A stretch of DNA of 36,690 nucleotides from assembly GCA_002449145.1 (NCBI GenBank), contig DKCG01000040.1:1-36690 (forward strand), given 5' to 3'. The stretch comes from Christensenella sp. UBA6880 (GTDB taxonomy: Bacteria > Bacillota > Clostridia > Christensenellales > CAG-917). Position 1 is the first letter of the stretch. Every line of letters starts with the position of its first letter. Shown piece by piece: positions 1 through 7,162 of this stretch. Position numbers and translations under genes: made by a program. The notes beneath the pieces were generated by a model. That model was not told the origin of the DNA, searched no databases, and worked only from the letters and a program-made list of their open reading frames with translations.

Positions 1-37
1 AGGAAGGGGGAAGTTTTATTTAATTGTGTAATAATTC

Positions 38-67
38 AAAAAAACGATGCGGTCGCATCGTTTTTTT
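38..67. terminator. Rho-independent terminator of the M29 gene
   Basis: The inverted repeat CGATGC-ggtc-GCATCG is flanked by seven A on the left and seven T on the right, so the stem extends to about 13 pairs and the U-tract works in either direction. It sits 25 bp beyond the stop codon of the minus-strand M29 aminopeptidase, where a terminator is expected. Confidence 0.85.
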
Positions 68-91
68 CTGTGTTTTGCACTCGGCGCAATT

Positions 92-1210
92 TTATTTCAA
101 GTTTTCGGGGTTCAAGCCGAAAAGTTCGGGAAGGACGAAACGTCCGTCTTTGCGTATCAATACGTCGTCGAACCAGATTTCACCGCCACCGAATTCGGGC
201 GTTTGGCAAAGCACCAAATCCCAGTGCACTGCGCTCTTGTTGCCGTTGGGGGCGTCGTCGTAACTGCAACCCGGGGTGAAGTGAATCGAACCGCTTATCT
301 TTTCGTCAAAGAGTATGTCGCCTATTGCTTTCGTGACGTAAGGATTGACGCCGATTGCAAATTCGCCAACGTATCTCGCGCCTTCGTCCGTGTCGAAAAT
401 GGCGTTTGCTTTCTCGCTGTTGTTGGCGGTCGCTTTGACAATCTTGCCGTCCTTAAATTCAAGGCGCACGTTCTCGAAACGGAATCCGTTTTCAATCGAC
501 GGGGTGTTGTAACTTATCACGCCGTTGACGCTGTTCTTGACGGGGGCGGTGTAAACTTCGCCGTCGGGAATGTTGCAAGCGCCGTCGCATTTGATTGCGG
601 GTATGCCTTTTATAGAGAACGACAAATCGGTGTCTTTTGCTACAATCCGCACTTTATCGGTACGATTCATCAAATCAACCAGCGGATTCATAGCGTTGCT
701 CATCTTTTGATAGTCAAGACAGCATACGTCGAAGAAGTAGTCCTCGAACGCTTCCGTACTCATCGAGGCGAGTTGGCTCATACTCGGCGTGGGGTATCTC
801 AAAATGACCCAACGCGTATGCGCGACGCGTCTGTCGCTATGCACGGGTATGCCGTACCTCTTGTCGTATTCTTGCATTATTTCTTCGGGTACGTCGGAAA
901 GTTCGTAACTGTTGTCGCCGCCGCGTATGCCGATGTAGCAGTCCATCTTGTCCATAAAATCGGCGTCGCGCTTCGCCCACATATCCAGCATTTGAGCCGT
1001 CGCGCCTTTGAGAATTTCCTTTTCGAGTCGCTTGTCGATTATGTTGAGGAAGGGGATTCCACCGTTTTTGTACACTTCGCGAATGATACACGCGGGCAGT
1101 TGCTCGCCGCAGCCGATTGCGTCAATCCAAACCTTGTCGCCTTTGCCGACGTGAATGGAATAGTTGACGAGGTTGTGTGCCAAAACTTCTTGCCTTTTGT
1201 CGATAATCAT
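92..1210 (-). CDS. M29 family metallo-aminopeptidase (AmpS/PepS-like)
   Basis: This 372-aa protein has the size and motifs of M29 aminopeptidases, cytosolic exopeptidases that remove N-terminal residues using two metal ions. The expected ligand pattern is present: Glu218 in GEVYTAP, Glu283 in GEFAIG, His310, Tyr317, then His329-x-Asp331 in VHWDL. The spacing matches the ligand set known for Thermus AmpT (Glu, Glu, His, Tyr, His, Asp). There is no signal peptide, so it is probably cytoplasmic. The ATG at 1208-1210 has AGGTGA five bases upstream. Its own promoter lies at 1242-1269 and a terminator at 38-67, so it is monocistronic. It probably trims imported peptides, together with the two M18 enzymes nearby. 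The family call is firm; substrate preference cannot be read from sequence. Confidence 0.93.
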   Translation of the reverse strand: MIIDKRQEVLAHNLVNYSIHVGKGDKVWIDAIGCGEQLPACIIREVYKNGGIPFLNIIDKRLEKEILKGATAQMLDMWAKRDADFMDKMDCYIGIRGGDNSYELSDVPEEIMQEYDKRYGIPVHSDRRVAHTRWVILRYPTPSMSQLASMSTEAFEDYFFDVCCLDYQKMSNAMNPLVDLMNRTDKVRIVAKDTDLSFSIKGIPAIKCDGACNIPDGEVYTAPVKNSVNGVISYNTPSIENGFRFENVRLEFKDGKIVKATANNSEKANAIFDTDEGARYVGEFAIGVNPYVTKAIGDILFDEKISGSIHFTPGCSYDDAPNGNKSAVHWDLVLCQTPEFGGGEIWFDDVLIRKDGRFVLPELFGLNPENLK

Positions 1211-1241
1211 AATTCACCTGCAAATATAAGATATTGCGATA

Positions 1242-1269
1242 ATTATATCATAAAAACATTGTTTGTAAA
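1242..1269 (-). promoter_or_regulatory. Sigma-A promoter of the M29 gene
   Basis: On the minus strand, TTTACA (1264-1269) and TATAAT (1242-1247) are 16 bp apart. TG one base before the -10 gives an extended -10 (TGaTATAAT). The start codon is about 32 bp beyond the -10 element. Confidence 0.75.
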
Positions 1270-1331
1270 TGCAAAATAAAACAGAATAGAGTGATTATTA
1301 TGAGTGGCGATAGCCGTGAGTGCTATACACG

Positions 1332-2183
1332 CTATTGTCGTTCGTAAACGTTGCCATTTGCGGCAGTTAGATTGCCGTTTGCTTCAAAATGAAGTTTAAT
1401 CACAGATTTGTCGGGCTTAAAAAGTGTAATTTCTTGCTTTTCGGGGTTTAACATATATGTTCCTGCAAACAAAAGCGAGTTGGAATTGACATCTTTACAG
1501 TTATAGTTTGATTTTGAGATTAGCAGAAGTATATCGTCGTGTTTGTACGTTCCGATTAATTGTGACGATATTCTAATCTGTGTACTCGGCGTGCCTTTTT
1601 GTGATTGATCTATATTGCTTTTTGCTATAAGGCCGTATTTTGATAATATATTGGCTTTCCCATCGGATAATTCTTTGGCTGAAATAATATCGTCTTCAAA
1701 TAAACGCTTGTATTGTTGTAATTCTTGTAACATTATACAGATTGCGTTTAGTGAAATTTGAGTTGTTGGTGATAACTGATTGTTGCCTAGAACTTTGCGT
1801 TTGATTATGTCAAACTCTTCTCGTGCGATGATATCGGAATCAAGCAAGTTTTTATATGATACAAGTATTTGCGCAATATCCGTTTGTGGCTGTTGAATTG
1901 TAATATTTGATGGCGGTTGAGGTGCTGTGGATGATGAAATGGTCGTGTTGTACATTTCATTAGAAATGTGCTTTTTTTTGATCCCGTTGTATTTTTCATT
2001 GAAGTCATCATCGCTCATCGACAAAAATATTATTCCTTCGATAAGTGCAATAATTCCCGGTATGCCCGTCCAACAAAACAACAGATATATAATGCCAAGT
2101 CCAATTTGCTTTAGATAAAACTTGTGGATTCCAAAGAAACCGACAAATAATGCTAAAAGTCCGGCAGTGATCCTACTCTTCAT
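1332..2183 (-). CDS. TM2-domain membrane protein with two SHOCT-like segments
   Basis: This 283-aa protein begins with a TM2 domain (residues 1-57). It has two hydrophobic segments with the family motif FGIHKFYLKQIGLG and the second span IPGIIALIEGIIF. After a Ser/Pro/Gln-rich linker there are two SHOCT-like helical segments, near residues 103-133 (LLDSDIIAREEFDIIKRK) and 150-184 (LFEDDIISAKELSDGKANIL). The C-terminal 75 residues are beta-rich and start with LIGTY. TM2 proteins are small membrane proteins of largely unknown biochemical role; SHOCT segments are often found at protein termini and may mediate oligomerisation. The start has AGGGG six bases upstream. The gene is noticeably more AT-rich than its neighbours, which may indicate separate acquisition. 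It is divergent from the XRE regulator at 2269 and probably controlled by it. Confidence 0.8.
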   Translation of the reverse strand: MKSRITAGLLALFVGFFGIHKFYLKQIGLGIIYLLFCWTGIPGIIALIEGIIFLSMSDDDFNEKYNGIKKKHISNEMYNTTISSSTAPQPPSNITIQQPQTDIAQILVSYKNLLDSDIIAREEFDIIKRKVLGNNQLSPTTQISLNAICIMLQELQQYKRLFEDDIISAKELSDGKANILSKYGLIAKSNIDQSQKGTPSTQIRISSQLIGTYKHDDILLLISKSNYNCKDVNSNSLLFAGTYMLNPEKQEITLFKPDKSVIKLHFEANGNLTAANGNVYERQ

Positions 2184-2222
2184 AAATTACCCCTGTTTTT
2201 CGGTAAAATATATACAATAATC

Positions 2223-2267
2223 TTGTACTTTACAATATATTGTACATATTGCTTGTACTATTGTCAA
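2223..2267 (-). promoter_or_regulatory. Promoter of the TM2 gene overlapped by operator-like palindromes
   Basis: On the minus strand a perfect TTGACA (2262-2267) is followed after 17 bp by TACAAT (2239-2244), a near-consensus promoter for the TM2 gene. A perfect 14-bp palindrome, TACAATATATTGTA (2231-2244), contains the -10. A second inverted repeat, TTGTA-ctt-TACAA (2223-2235), overlaps it, and another TTGTAC lies at 2253-2258. Repeated TTGTAC/GTACAA half-sites between two divergent genes, one encoding an XRE repressor, suggest operators at which the repressor blocks the TM2 promoter and probably its own. Confidence 0.7.
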
Positions 2268-2268
2268 T

Positions 2269-2472
2269 ATGAAAAACGAAATCGGCGAAAACATAAAAGC
2301 ACTTCGCAAGTTGAACGGTAAAACGCAAGGTGAACTTGCCGAAGTTTTGGGCGGCAAAAAAAGTTTGGTGTCCAACTACGAAAACGGCTACAGTATGCCC
2401 GATATTTATACGCTCATCAAAATCGCCGACTATTTCGACGTTTCGCTCGACGAACTCGTCGGAAGAAAATGA
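2269..2472 (+). CDS. Small XRE-family helix-turn-helix repressor
   Basis: This 67-aa protein is almost entirely an HTH_3/XRE DNA-binding domain: IGENIKALRKLNGKTQGELA, then the recognition helix region around KKSLVSNYENG, then MPDIYTLIKIADYFDVSLDELV. Small proteins of this kind are dimeric repressors that bind short palindromes. No Shine-Dalgarno sequence precedes the ATG (TTGTCAAT directly abuts it). A TACTAT box at 2256-2261 would place the transcript start at or next to the ATG, so the mRNA may be leaderless. The start fits the family N-terminus. The gene is followed by its own terminator. The likely target is the shared 2184-2268 intergenic region. Confidence 0.9.
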   Translation: MKNEIGENIKALRKLNGKTQGELAEVLGGKKSLVSNYENGYSMPDIYTLIKIADYFDVSLDELVGRK

Positions 2473-2473
2473 T

Positions 2474-2495
2474 ACGCCCGTCGGGCGTTTTTTTA
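2474..2495 (+). terminator. Terminator of the XRE gene
   Basis: The stem ACGCCC-gtc-GGGCGT is followed by a run of seven T, immediately after the stop codon of the XRE gene. It is a compact intrinsic terminator. Confidence 0.9.
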
Positions 2496-2533
2496 TAACC
2501 GCATATGCGCGACAAAAAGAAACTGCCCGAAAG

Positions 2534-2561
2534 TTGATTTTTGCACGCGGTGTGTTATAAT
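2534..2561 (+). promoter_or_regulatory. Promoter of the first M18 aminopeptidase gene
   Basis: TTGATT (2534-2539) and TATAAT (2556-2561) are 16 bp apart, with TG one base before the -10 (extended -10). The ATG lies 32 bp downstream of the -10, with AGAGAGG as ribosome site. Confidence 0.75.
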
Positions 2562-2593
2562 ATTGTCAGAATAAATTTTTAGAGAGGCTTTTT

Positions 2594-3955
2594 ATGGATC
2601 TTACCTATAAAAGACAAAACGTTTACGCTTTGGCGGACGAGAACGAACTCAAAGCCATAAGCGAATATGCAGAGGGATACAAAAAATTCCTCGACAACGG
2701 CAAAACCGAAAGAGAAGCGGTGAAAGAAACCGTCGAAATCATCGAAAAGAGAGGCTACAAAGCCTATACTCTCAGCGACAAAATCAACGCGGGCGACAAG
2801 TTGTACTACAACAACCGCGGCAAGAGTTTGTTTATCGTGCGTGCGGGCAAAGCGGACGTTGCAAAGAACGGTATCCGTATTCTCGTTGCTCACGTCGACA
2901 GCCCAAGACTCGACCTCAAACAAGTTCCGCTCTACGAAAAAGCGGATATGGCGTATCTCAAAACGCACTACTACGGCGGTATCAAAAAGTATCACTGGCT
3001 CACGATTCCGCTTGCGCTTCACGGCGTAATCGTGCTTAAAGACGGCACGAGCGTTGACGTGAAAGTGGGCGATGAGCAAGGCGATCCCGTGTTCTACATC
3101 ACGGATCTTCTTCCGCACCTTTCGCAAGAGCAAGTCACGAAGACCATCGGCGAAGGATTCCTTGCCGAAAACCTCAATCTTTTGGTTGGCGGAATCCCCG
3201 TCAAAGACGAGGAAAAGGACGCGGTGAAGAAAGGCGTGCTTGCAATCCTAAATCAAAAATACGGCGTATGCGAGGAAGACTTCCTTTCCGCAGAACTCGA
3301 AGCCGTGCCCGCGTCCAACGCAAGAGACGTCGGCTTTGACAGAGCGTTCGTGGCAAGTTACGGTCACGACGACAGAGTGTGCGCATATCCCGAAATCACC
3401 GCAACTCTCGACACCGACACCGACCAAACGGTTATGTGTATTCTCGCGGACAAAGAGGAAATCGGAAGCGAGGGCAACACCGGTATGCAATGCGTTGTCA
3501 TCAGCGACTTGATTGACGAAATCGCAAAGAGTTACGGCGCAAATCCGTCCGTCGTGCGTGAACATTCAAAGTGCATATCGGCAGACGTCACCGCCGCATA
3601 CGACCCCTCGTTCGCATCTGCGTTTGAGGATATGAACGTCGGTTACGTCAACAAGGGCGTTACGATGAACAAGTTTACGGGCGCACGCGGCAAGAGCGGC
3701 TCGAACGACGCTTCGGCAGAATACATCGCGTATTTGAGAGGCGTGTTTGCAAAAGAAAACGTCGTATGGCAAACGGGCGAACTCGGCAGAGTGGATCTCG
3801 GCGGCGGCGGAACGGTTGCGAAGTACATTTCCAAGATGAACATCGACACCGTGGATATGGGCGTACCCGTGCTTTCTATGCACGCGCCGAACGAACTTAT
3901 CTCGAAGGCAGACCTTTACACCGCGCATAAAGCGTTCAGTGCATTTGTAAAATAA
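2594..3955 (+). CDS. M18 family aminopeptidase (ApeA-type)
   Basis: This 453-aa protein is a full-length M18 zinc aminopeptidase, a cytosolic tetrahedral enzyme family that releases N-terminal, often acidic, residues. Expected metal and catalytic motifs are in order: His100-x-Asp102 in AHVDSPR, Asp259/Asp260 in YGHDDRV, Glu288-Glu289 in DKEEIGS, Asp331 in ISADVTAAYDPSF, and His430 in VLSMHAPNE. A glycine-rich loop (DLGGGGTVAKY) precedes the final His motif, as in the longer clostridial ApeA form. There is no signal sequence. The gene has its own promoter and converges on a second M18 gene (4315-5556) that shares only the motif framework, so the pair are distant paralogs rather than a recent duplication. 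Confidence 0.93.
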   Translation: MDLTYKRQNVYALADENELKAISEYAEGYKKFLDNGKTEREAVKETVEIIEKRGYKAYTLSDKINAGDKLYYNNRGKSLFIVRAGKADVAKNGIRILVAHVDSPRLDLKQVPLYEKADMAYLKTHYYGGIKKYHWLTIPLALHGVIVLKDGTSVDVKVGDEQGDPVFYITDLLPHLSQEQVTKTIGEGFLAENLNLLVGGIPVKDEEKDAVKKGVLAILNQKYGVCEEDFLSAELEAVPASNARDVGFDRAFVASYGHDDRVCAYPEITATLDTDTDQTVMCILADKEEIGSEGNTGMQCVVISDLIDEIAKSYGANPSVVREHSKCISADVTAAYDPSFASAFEDMNVGYVNKGVTMNKFTGARGKSGSNDASAEYIAYLRGVFAKENVVWQTGELGRVDLGGGGTVAKYISKMNIDTVDMGVPVLSMHAPNELISKADLYTAHKAFSAFVK

Positions 3956-3964
3956 TTGCTTTTC

Positions 3965-4110
3965 TTTGCGCCGAATGCAAAACACTTGTCACCCATCTTT
4001 TCAAGATGGCTTGACAAATATTTTGGCGCAAACGTCCTGTCACAAACAAATCAGAGCATTTGTTTGTGACGTAAGGGGTTGCAACTTTGAGACGGCTCGG
4101 CAGTTGCAAC
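3965..4110. repeat. Cluster of nested inverted repeats between the convergent M18 genes
   Basis: Three strong inverted repeats lie side by side. An outer TTTGCGCC (3965-3972) pairs with GGCGCAAA (4025-4032) and encloses an inner hairpin, TTGTCA + CCATCTT (3986-3999) with AAGATGG + TGACAA (4003-4017). A perfect 13-bp repeat has arms at 4039-4051 and 4058-4070 (GTCACAAACAAAT and its complement). A perfect 9-bp repeat GTTGCAACT/AGTTGCAAC has arms at 4078-4086 and 4102-4110. No T-tract follows any of them, so they are not ordinary terminators. The rest of the 3956-4314 gap holds no convincing gene: a 106-codon frame at 3966-4286 has no family resemblance and lies entirely on these repeats. It may be a dispersed intergenic repeat element. 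Confidence 0.7.
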
Positions 4111-4247
4111 GGCGGAAGTGGATGCTCACAACGAGTCTTCATCGTTTCATAAACTACGGCTCCGCCTGTCTACGAGTAACGTTTCGGCGGCTGCGAATCC
4201 GAATAATTCAAGAGCTATTAAGTATTCGTCTTAAAAAACTTATTAAC

Positions 4248-4296
4248 AAAAAAACGGCACTTTATTGGCGCAAAATGCGCAAATAAAGTGCCGTTT
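4248..4296. terminator. Terminator between convergent M18 genes (mainly for the minus strand)
   Basis: A 20-bp stem with one mismatch (arms 4252-4271 and 4277-4296, loop AAAAT) is flanked on the low-coordinate side by seven A, which read as a U-tract on the minus strand. It lies 19 bp beyond the stop of the minus-strand M18 gene. In the plus direction the T-tract is short, so it is a weaker stop for the ApeA-type gene. Confidence 0.85.
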
Positions 4297-4314
4297 GTGT
4301 AATTTTAATATAAA

Positions 4315-5556
4315 TTAATCAACGAGAATCGAGTTTGAGGATTCGACGAGTCTTGCGTCGAAAAACGCTTTTACGCCCGCTTGCATTTTGGCAATATCCG
4401 CATACGAAACCGTTTCTACGGCAGAGTGCATAGCGAGTTGCGCAAGACCTATGTCGCACGCTTTCATACCGAGATTCGCGCTTGCCATAAGTCCTATCGT
4501 GCTTCCGCAACGCTGGTCAGAATTGTTGTAATAGTCTTGTCTTTCGACGTTCGCTTTGTCGAGTATGGTTTTGAAAATCGCAGAGGATTCGCCGTCCGTG
4601 GCATAGTTGACGTGATGTTTGACGACGATGCCTTTGCCCATATACACTCGCTCTTTGACGTCCATCTTTTCGGGGAAGGACGGGTGCAGCGCGTGAGCGT
4701 TGTCAACGGAAAGAATGAAGCCCTTTTCGCAAGCGGATATATAATCGTCTTTGGTTTTGCCGAGTCCGCTCGTGATTTTTTCAAGCACGGTTTGCATAAG
4801 CGCAGAGTTTGCGCCTTGCTTGGTGCGGCTGCCGATTTCCTCGTTGTCGAAGCAAGCGCAAATCGCAACGTTCTGCGGATTTGCGTTTATGAGTGCGGCG
4901 AGAGTTGCGTATACGCTGGTGAGATTGTCGATTCTCGGCGAGCAGAGATATTCGCCGTTTACGCCGCTTCTGAAAGGCGAAGTTGCCGGCACGACGTAAA
5001 GGTCCGCGTCAACGATTTCCTCTTTTGAAAGGGTGGAATAGAAGTCGTCCACGTCACCGATGAGCGGAAGCATATCTTTTTGCACGCTCACCGAAAACGC
5101 CGAGTTGACGTTGGGATTGTGGTGTATCGCAAGGGATGGAATATTGACGACGTAGTCGCTCTCGACGATTTTGCTCGTGAGCATATCGCCGTGCTTTTCG
5201 ATGATTCTGCCTGCCACTTTCAAGGGTGCGTCGAGCATAGAGTAGAGGATAAGTCCGCCGTACGCTTCGACGTTGAGCCTTGCGCCTTCGGGCGATGGAA
5301 GCAACTCTCTGCCTTTGACGTGCAGACAAGGCGAATCGGTGTGGCTTGCCGCAATATTGAAAGCAAAGTTTTCGCCGACGACAAACGCGATTACCGAAGT
5401 GCCGTTTTTGACGACGTAGTACTTGCCGCCGACTTCGAGATTCCATTTGTCCGCAAGGTTAAGTTTTGAAAATCCGTGTTTTTCAAGGATATATTCGCTG
5501 TGCTTTACGGCGTGATACGCCGTGTACGATTTGTCCAAAAAGTTGATGACGTCCAT
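4315..5556 (-). CDS. M18 family aminopeptidase (ApeB-type)
   Basis: This 413-aa protein is a second, shorter M18 zinc aminopeptidase. The metal-binding framework is intact: His72-x-Asp74 in SHTDSP, Asp210 in SPRIDNLTS, Glu239-Glu240 in DNEEIGS, Asp285 in SVDNAHALHP and His377 in LAMHSAVE. It is predicted to be cytosolic and to act on short peptides, removing N-terminal residues. The start codon has AAGGA seven bases upstream. It converges with the ApeA-type gene and is divergent from the YhhN gene at 5780. The low similarity between the two M18 proteins outside the motifs suggests different substrate ranges. Confidence 0.93.
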   Translation of the reverse strand: MDVINFLDKSYTAYHAVKHSEYILEKHGFSKLNLADKWNLEVGGKYYVVKNGTSVIAFVVGENFAFNIAASHTDSPCLHVKGRELLPSPEGARLNVEAYGGLILYSMLDAPLKVAGRIIEKHGDMLTSKIVESDYVVNIPSLAIHHNPNVNSAFSVSVQKDMLPLIGDVDDFYSTLSKEEIVDADLYVVPATSPFRSGVNGEYLCSPRIDNLTSVYATLAALINANPQNVAICACFDNEEIGSRTKQGANSALMQTVLEKITSGLGKTKDDYISACEKGFILSVDNAHALHPSFPEKMDVKERVYMGKGIVVKHHVNYATDGESSAIFKTILDKANVERQDYYNNSDQRCGSTIGLMASANLGMKACDIGLAQLAMHSAVETVSYADIAKMQAGVKAFFDARLVESSNSILVD

Positions 5557-5719
5557 AAATTCGTCCTTATTTCGTTTTTTTATATGATAATACCAAATCG
5601 AAGTATTTGCAAATTAATAATCGACAAATAATAATCTATAATCGCAATCGAAAACGGCAAACGTCGATTCCGCCGCAAAAAAGCGGGCGTTTTGCAAAAC
5701 TTTTGCGGAATATTGAGTG

Positions 5720-5748
5720 TTGAATATTTCAAATTTAGGGTGTAAAAT
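5720..5748 (+). promoter_or_regulatory. Promoter of the YhhN-family gene
   Basis: TTGAAT (5720-5725) and TAAAAT (5743-5748) are separated by 17 bp and lie 31 bp before the ATG. The rest of the 5557-5779 gap is AT-rich, with no gene visible. Confidence 0.6.
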
Positions 5749-5779
5749 AAACTTATCAAATCTATGAAAGGGGGAAAGT

Positions 5780-6553
5780 ATGTTACCGTATTTTCTGCTT
5801 GCTTGCGGCATAATTATGCTGATTCTGTTTTTGATTGCGAGAGACAAAAAATCGTCCGCTCTTGCAATCGTGCTTAAAACCGCGACTTCGCTGTTCTTTA
5901 TCGCGACGGGGCTTGCCGCCGCTGTCGAAAACGGCGTCGTGGGCAACTTCGACGCAAAACTTCTTCCGAGCGCGCTCGTGATTATGGGCTTGGTGCTCGG
6001 TATGGTGGGGGATATTACCCTCGATTTCAAAATCTACTTCAAAGGTCTCGAAGGCAAATACGAGGGCGTCGAAAAGGACCGCGACACGATGATGTACTTC
6101 GGTATGTTGGCGTTCGGCATAGGACATATTTTGTACATAACGTCGATGGCGATTCGCTTCAACGGTTACGAAATGAACCTGCTTTGGTCGGCTCTCGGCT
6201 CGGCGGCAATCGTTGCGGTGATGTTCATCGTGTGCATATACGTCCTCAAAATGCAGTTCGGCAAATTCCTTATTCCGAGCATAGCGTACGCGTTTTTGCT
6301 TTGCTGGTTCGTGGTGCTCAGCGCGCTATACGTCAAGCCCGCGCAAGGCTCTGCTTCGGCAGGTATTCTCGTCGCCGGTTCGGTGCTGTTCGTGGTGTCG
6401 GATATGGTGCTTTCTATGACCTATTTCTCGAAACCCGCGGACTACGAACGCAAGGGCGCGCTCAATCCCGAATCCCGCCTTATGATAATCGTAAACCACA
6501 CGACTTACTATCTCGCACAGTTCCTCATCGCGCTGTCGTTGCTCTTTATCTGA
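5780..6553 (+). CDS. YhhN-family integral membrane protein (lysoplasmalogenase-like)
   Basis: This 257-aa protein is almost wholly hydrophobic, with about eight membrane segments. The conserved polar residues of the YhhN/TMEM86 family are visible: Gly-Asp78 with Asp82 in GMVGDITLDF, His116 in FGIGHILYI, Ser207-Asp208 in LFVVSDMVLS, and Tyr243-Tyr244-x-x-Gln247 near the C-terminus. Characterised family members (TMEM86B and some bacterial YhhN) hydrolyse the vinyl-ether bond of lysoplasmalogens; plasmalogens occur in many anaerobic Clostridia. The enzymatic role here is an inference from the family. The start has a strong AAGGGGG site. It appears monocistronic. Confidence 0.8.
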   Translation: MLPYFLLACGIIMLILFLIARDKKSSALAIVLKTATSLFFIATGLAAAVENGVVGNFDAKLLPSALVIMGLVLGMVGDITLDFKIYFKGLEGKYEGVEKDRDTMMYFGMLAFGIGHILYITSMAIRFNGYEMNLLWSALGSAAIVAVMFIVCIYVLKMQFGKFLIPSIAYAFLLCWFVVLSALYVKPAQGSASAGILVAGSVLFVVSDMVLSMTYFSKPADYERKGALNPESRLMIIVNHTTYYLAQFLIALSLLFI

Positions 6554-6672
6554 GGCAAAACGAGCAATGCTAAATTGGCATTTAATATCGGATAAAAGAG
6601 ATGCGCCATTTGTGATGTAAATCTGAAATGTGTACAGGAATGTAAAACTTTGTGGATGTTAGTGAGACGCAC

Positions 6673-6714
6673 TATGTAAAAGCGATTGATTTTACATAGA
6701 AGAAACGGTATAAT
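6673..6714 (+). promoter_or_regulatory. Promoter with overlapping inverted repeat, giving a leaderless mRNA
   Basis: TTGATT (6686-6691) and a perfect TATAAT (6709-6714) are 17 bp apart. The ATG of the next gene starts six bases after the -10, exactly where transcription should begin, and no ribosome-binding site fits between them. A 9-bp perfect inverted repeat, TATGTAAAA (6673-6681) and TTTTACATA (6690-6698), covers the -35 element and is a candidate operator. Confidence 0.75.
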
Positions 6715-6720
6715 GGCGAT

Positions 6721-6984
6721 ATGAGCAGAAAAAAAAGACAAGACGATTGGGATAATGGCATGACCATAGCCCCTATGAACGGCGACGAGTTGCCAAAATA
6801 CAGGCGTATAATTTATCAGAATAGGGAAAACACGCCTAGGCATAAACGCGAAAAAAGCGACGTCACGCGTAAAGAACAGCGTGCGATGATGCGCGCAATG
6901 TTTGAAGTTATGTTGCCGCGTCTTCTCGTTGTTCTCATTGGTTTCGGACTGACGGCACTTATTATTTGGTTGTGGCTTTCTTGA
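6721..6984 (+). CDS. Small single-span membrane protein, unknown function
   Basis: This 87-aa protein has a charged, Arg/Lys-rich N-terminal 60 residues and one hydrophobic segment near the C-terminus (LLVVLIGFGLTALIIWLWLS). It should therefore be tail-anchored with the basic region in the cytoplasm. I do not recognise a family. Reality of the gene is supported by the consensus promoter placed exactly at its start codon and by sensible membrane topology. Translation would have to be leaderless. No partner gene is adjacent in the same direction. Confidence 0.7.
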   Translation: MSRKKRQDDWDNGMTIAPMNGDELPKYRRIIYQNRENTPRHKREKSDVTRKEQRAMMRAMFEVMLPRLLVVLIGFGLTALIIWLWLS

Positions 6985-7113
6985 ACGGATGAACCGATAT
7001 TGGTTGCCGATTTCAGCAAAGACTAACACATTTATTGTGATTAATTTTGACAAAATATCGTAAATCCAACTGCATTGATTGTAATTTTTTAGGAAAAATG
7101 ATTATGGAAAAAA

Positions 7114-7146
7114 GAAAAGCGGAATGCAAGCGCATTCCGCTTTTTC
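7114..7146. terminator. Bidirectional terminator after the 1122-aa lipoprotein gene
   Basis: The perfect stem AAAAGCGGAATGC-aagc-GCATTCCGCTTTT carries A-runs on the left and T-runs on the right. It lies 17 bp beyond the stop of the minus-strand lipoprotein and also ends transcripts from the small membrane protein gene. Confidence 0.9.
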
Positions 7147-7162
7147 AACTTTAGATTTTCGA

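Noticed and set aside
47..1279. 410-codon open frame on the plus strand
   Set aside because: It lies antisense to the M29 aminopeptidase, whose metal ligands and ribosome site are clear. The product is Val/Ala/Phe-rich with no family resemblance.
1308..1337. Hairpin at the stop codon of the TM2 gene, considered as a terminator
   Set aside because: The stem has a bulge and no T-tract follows on the minus strand, so I could not support a terminator call.
3966..4286. 106-codon frame between the M18 genes
   Set aside because: It covers the inverted repeats and terminator stem, is rich in Arg/Leu/Cys and has no ribosome site; it looks like translated non-coding DNA.
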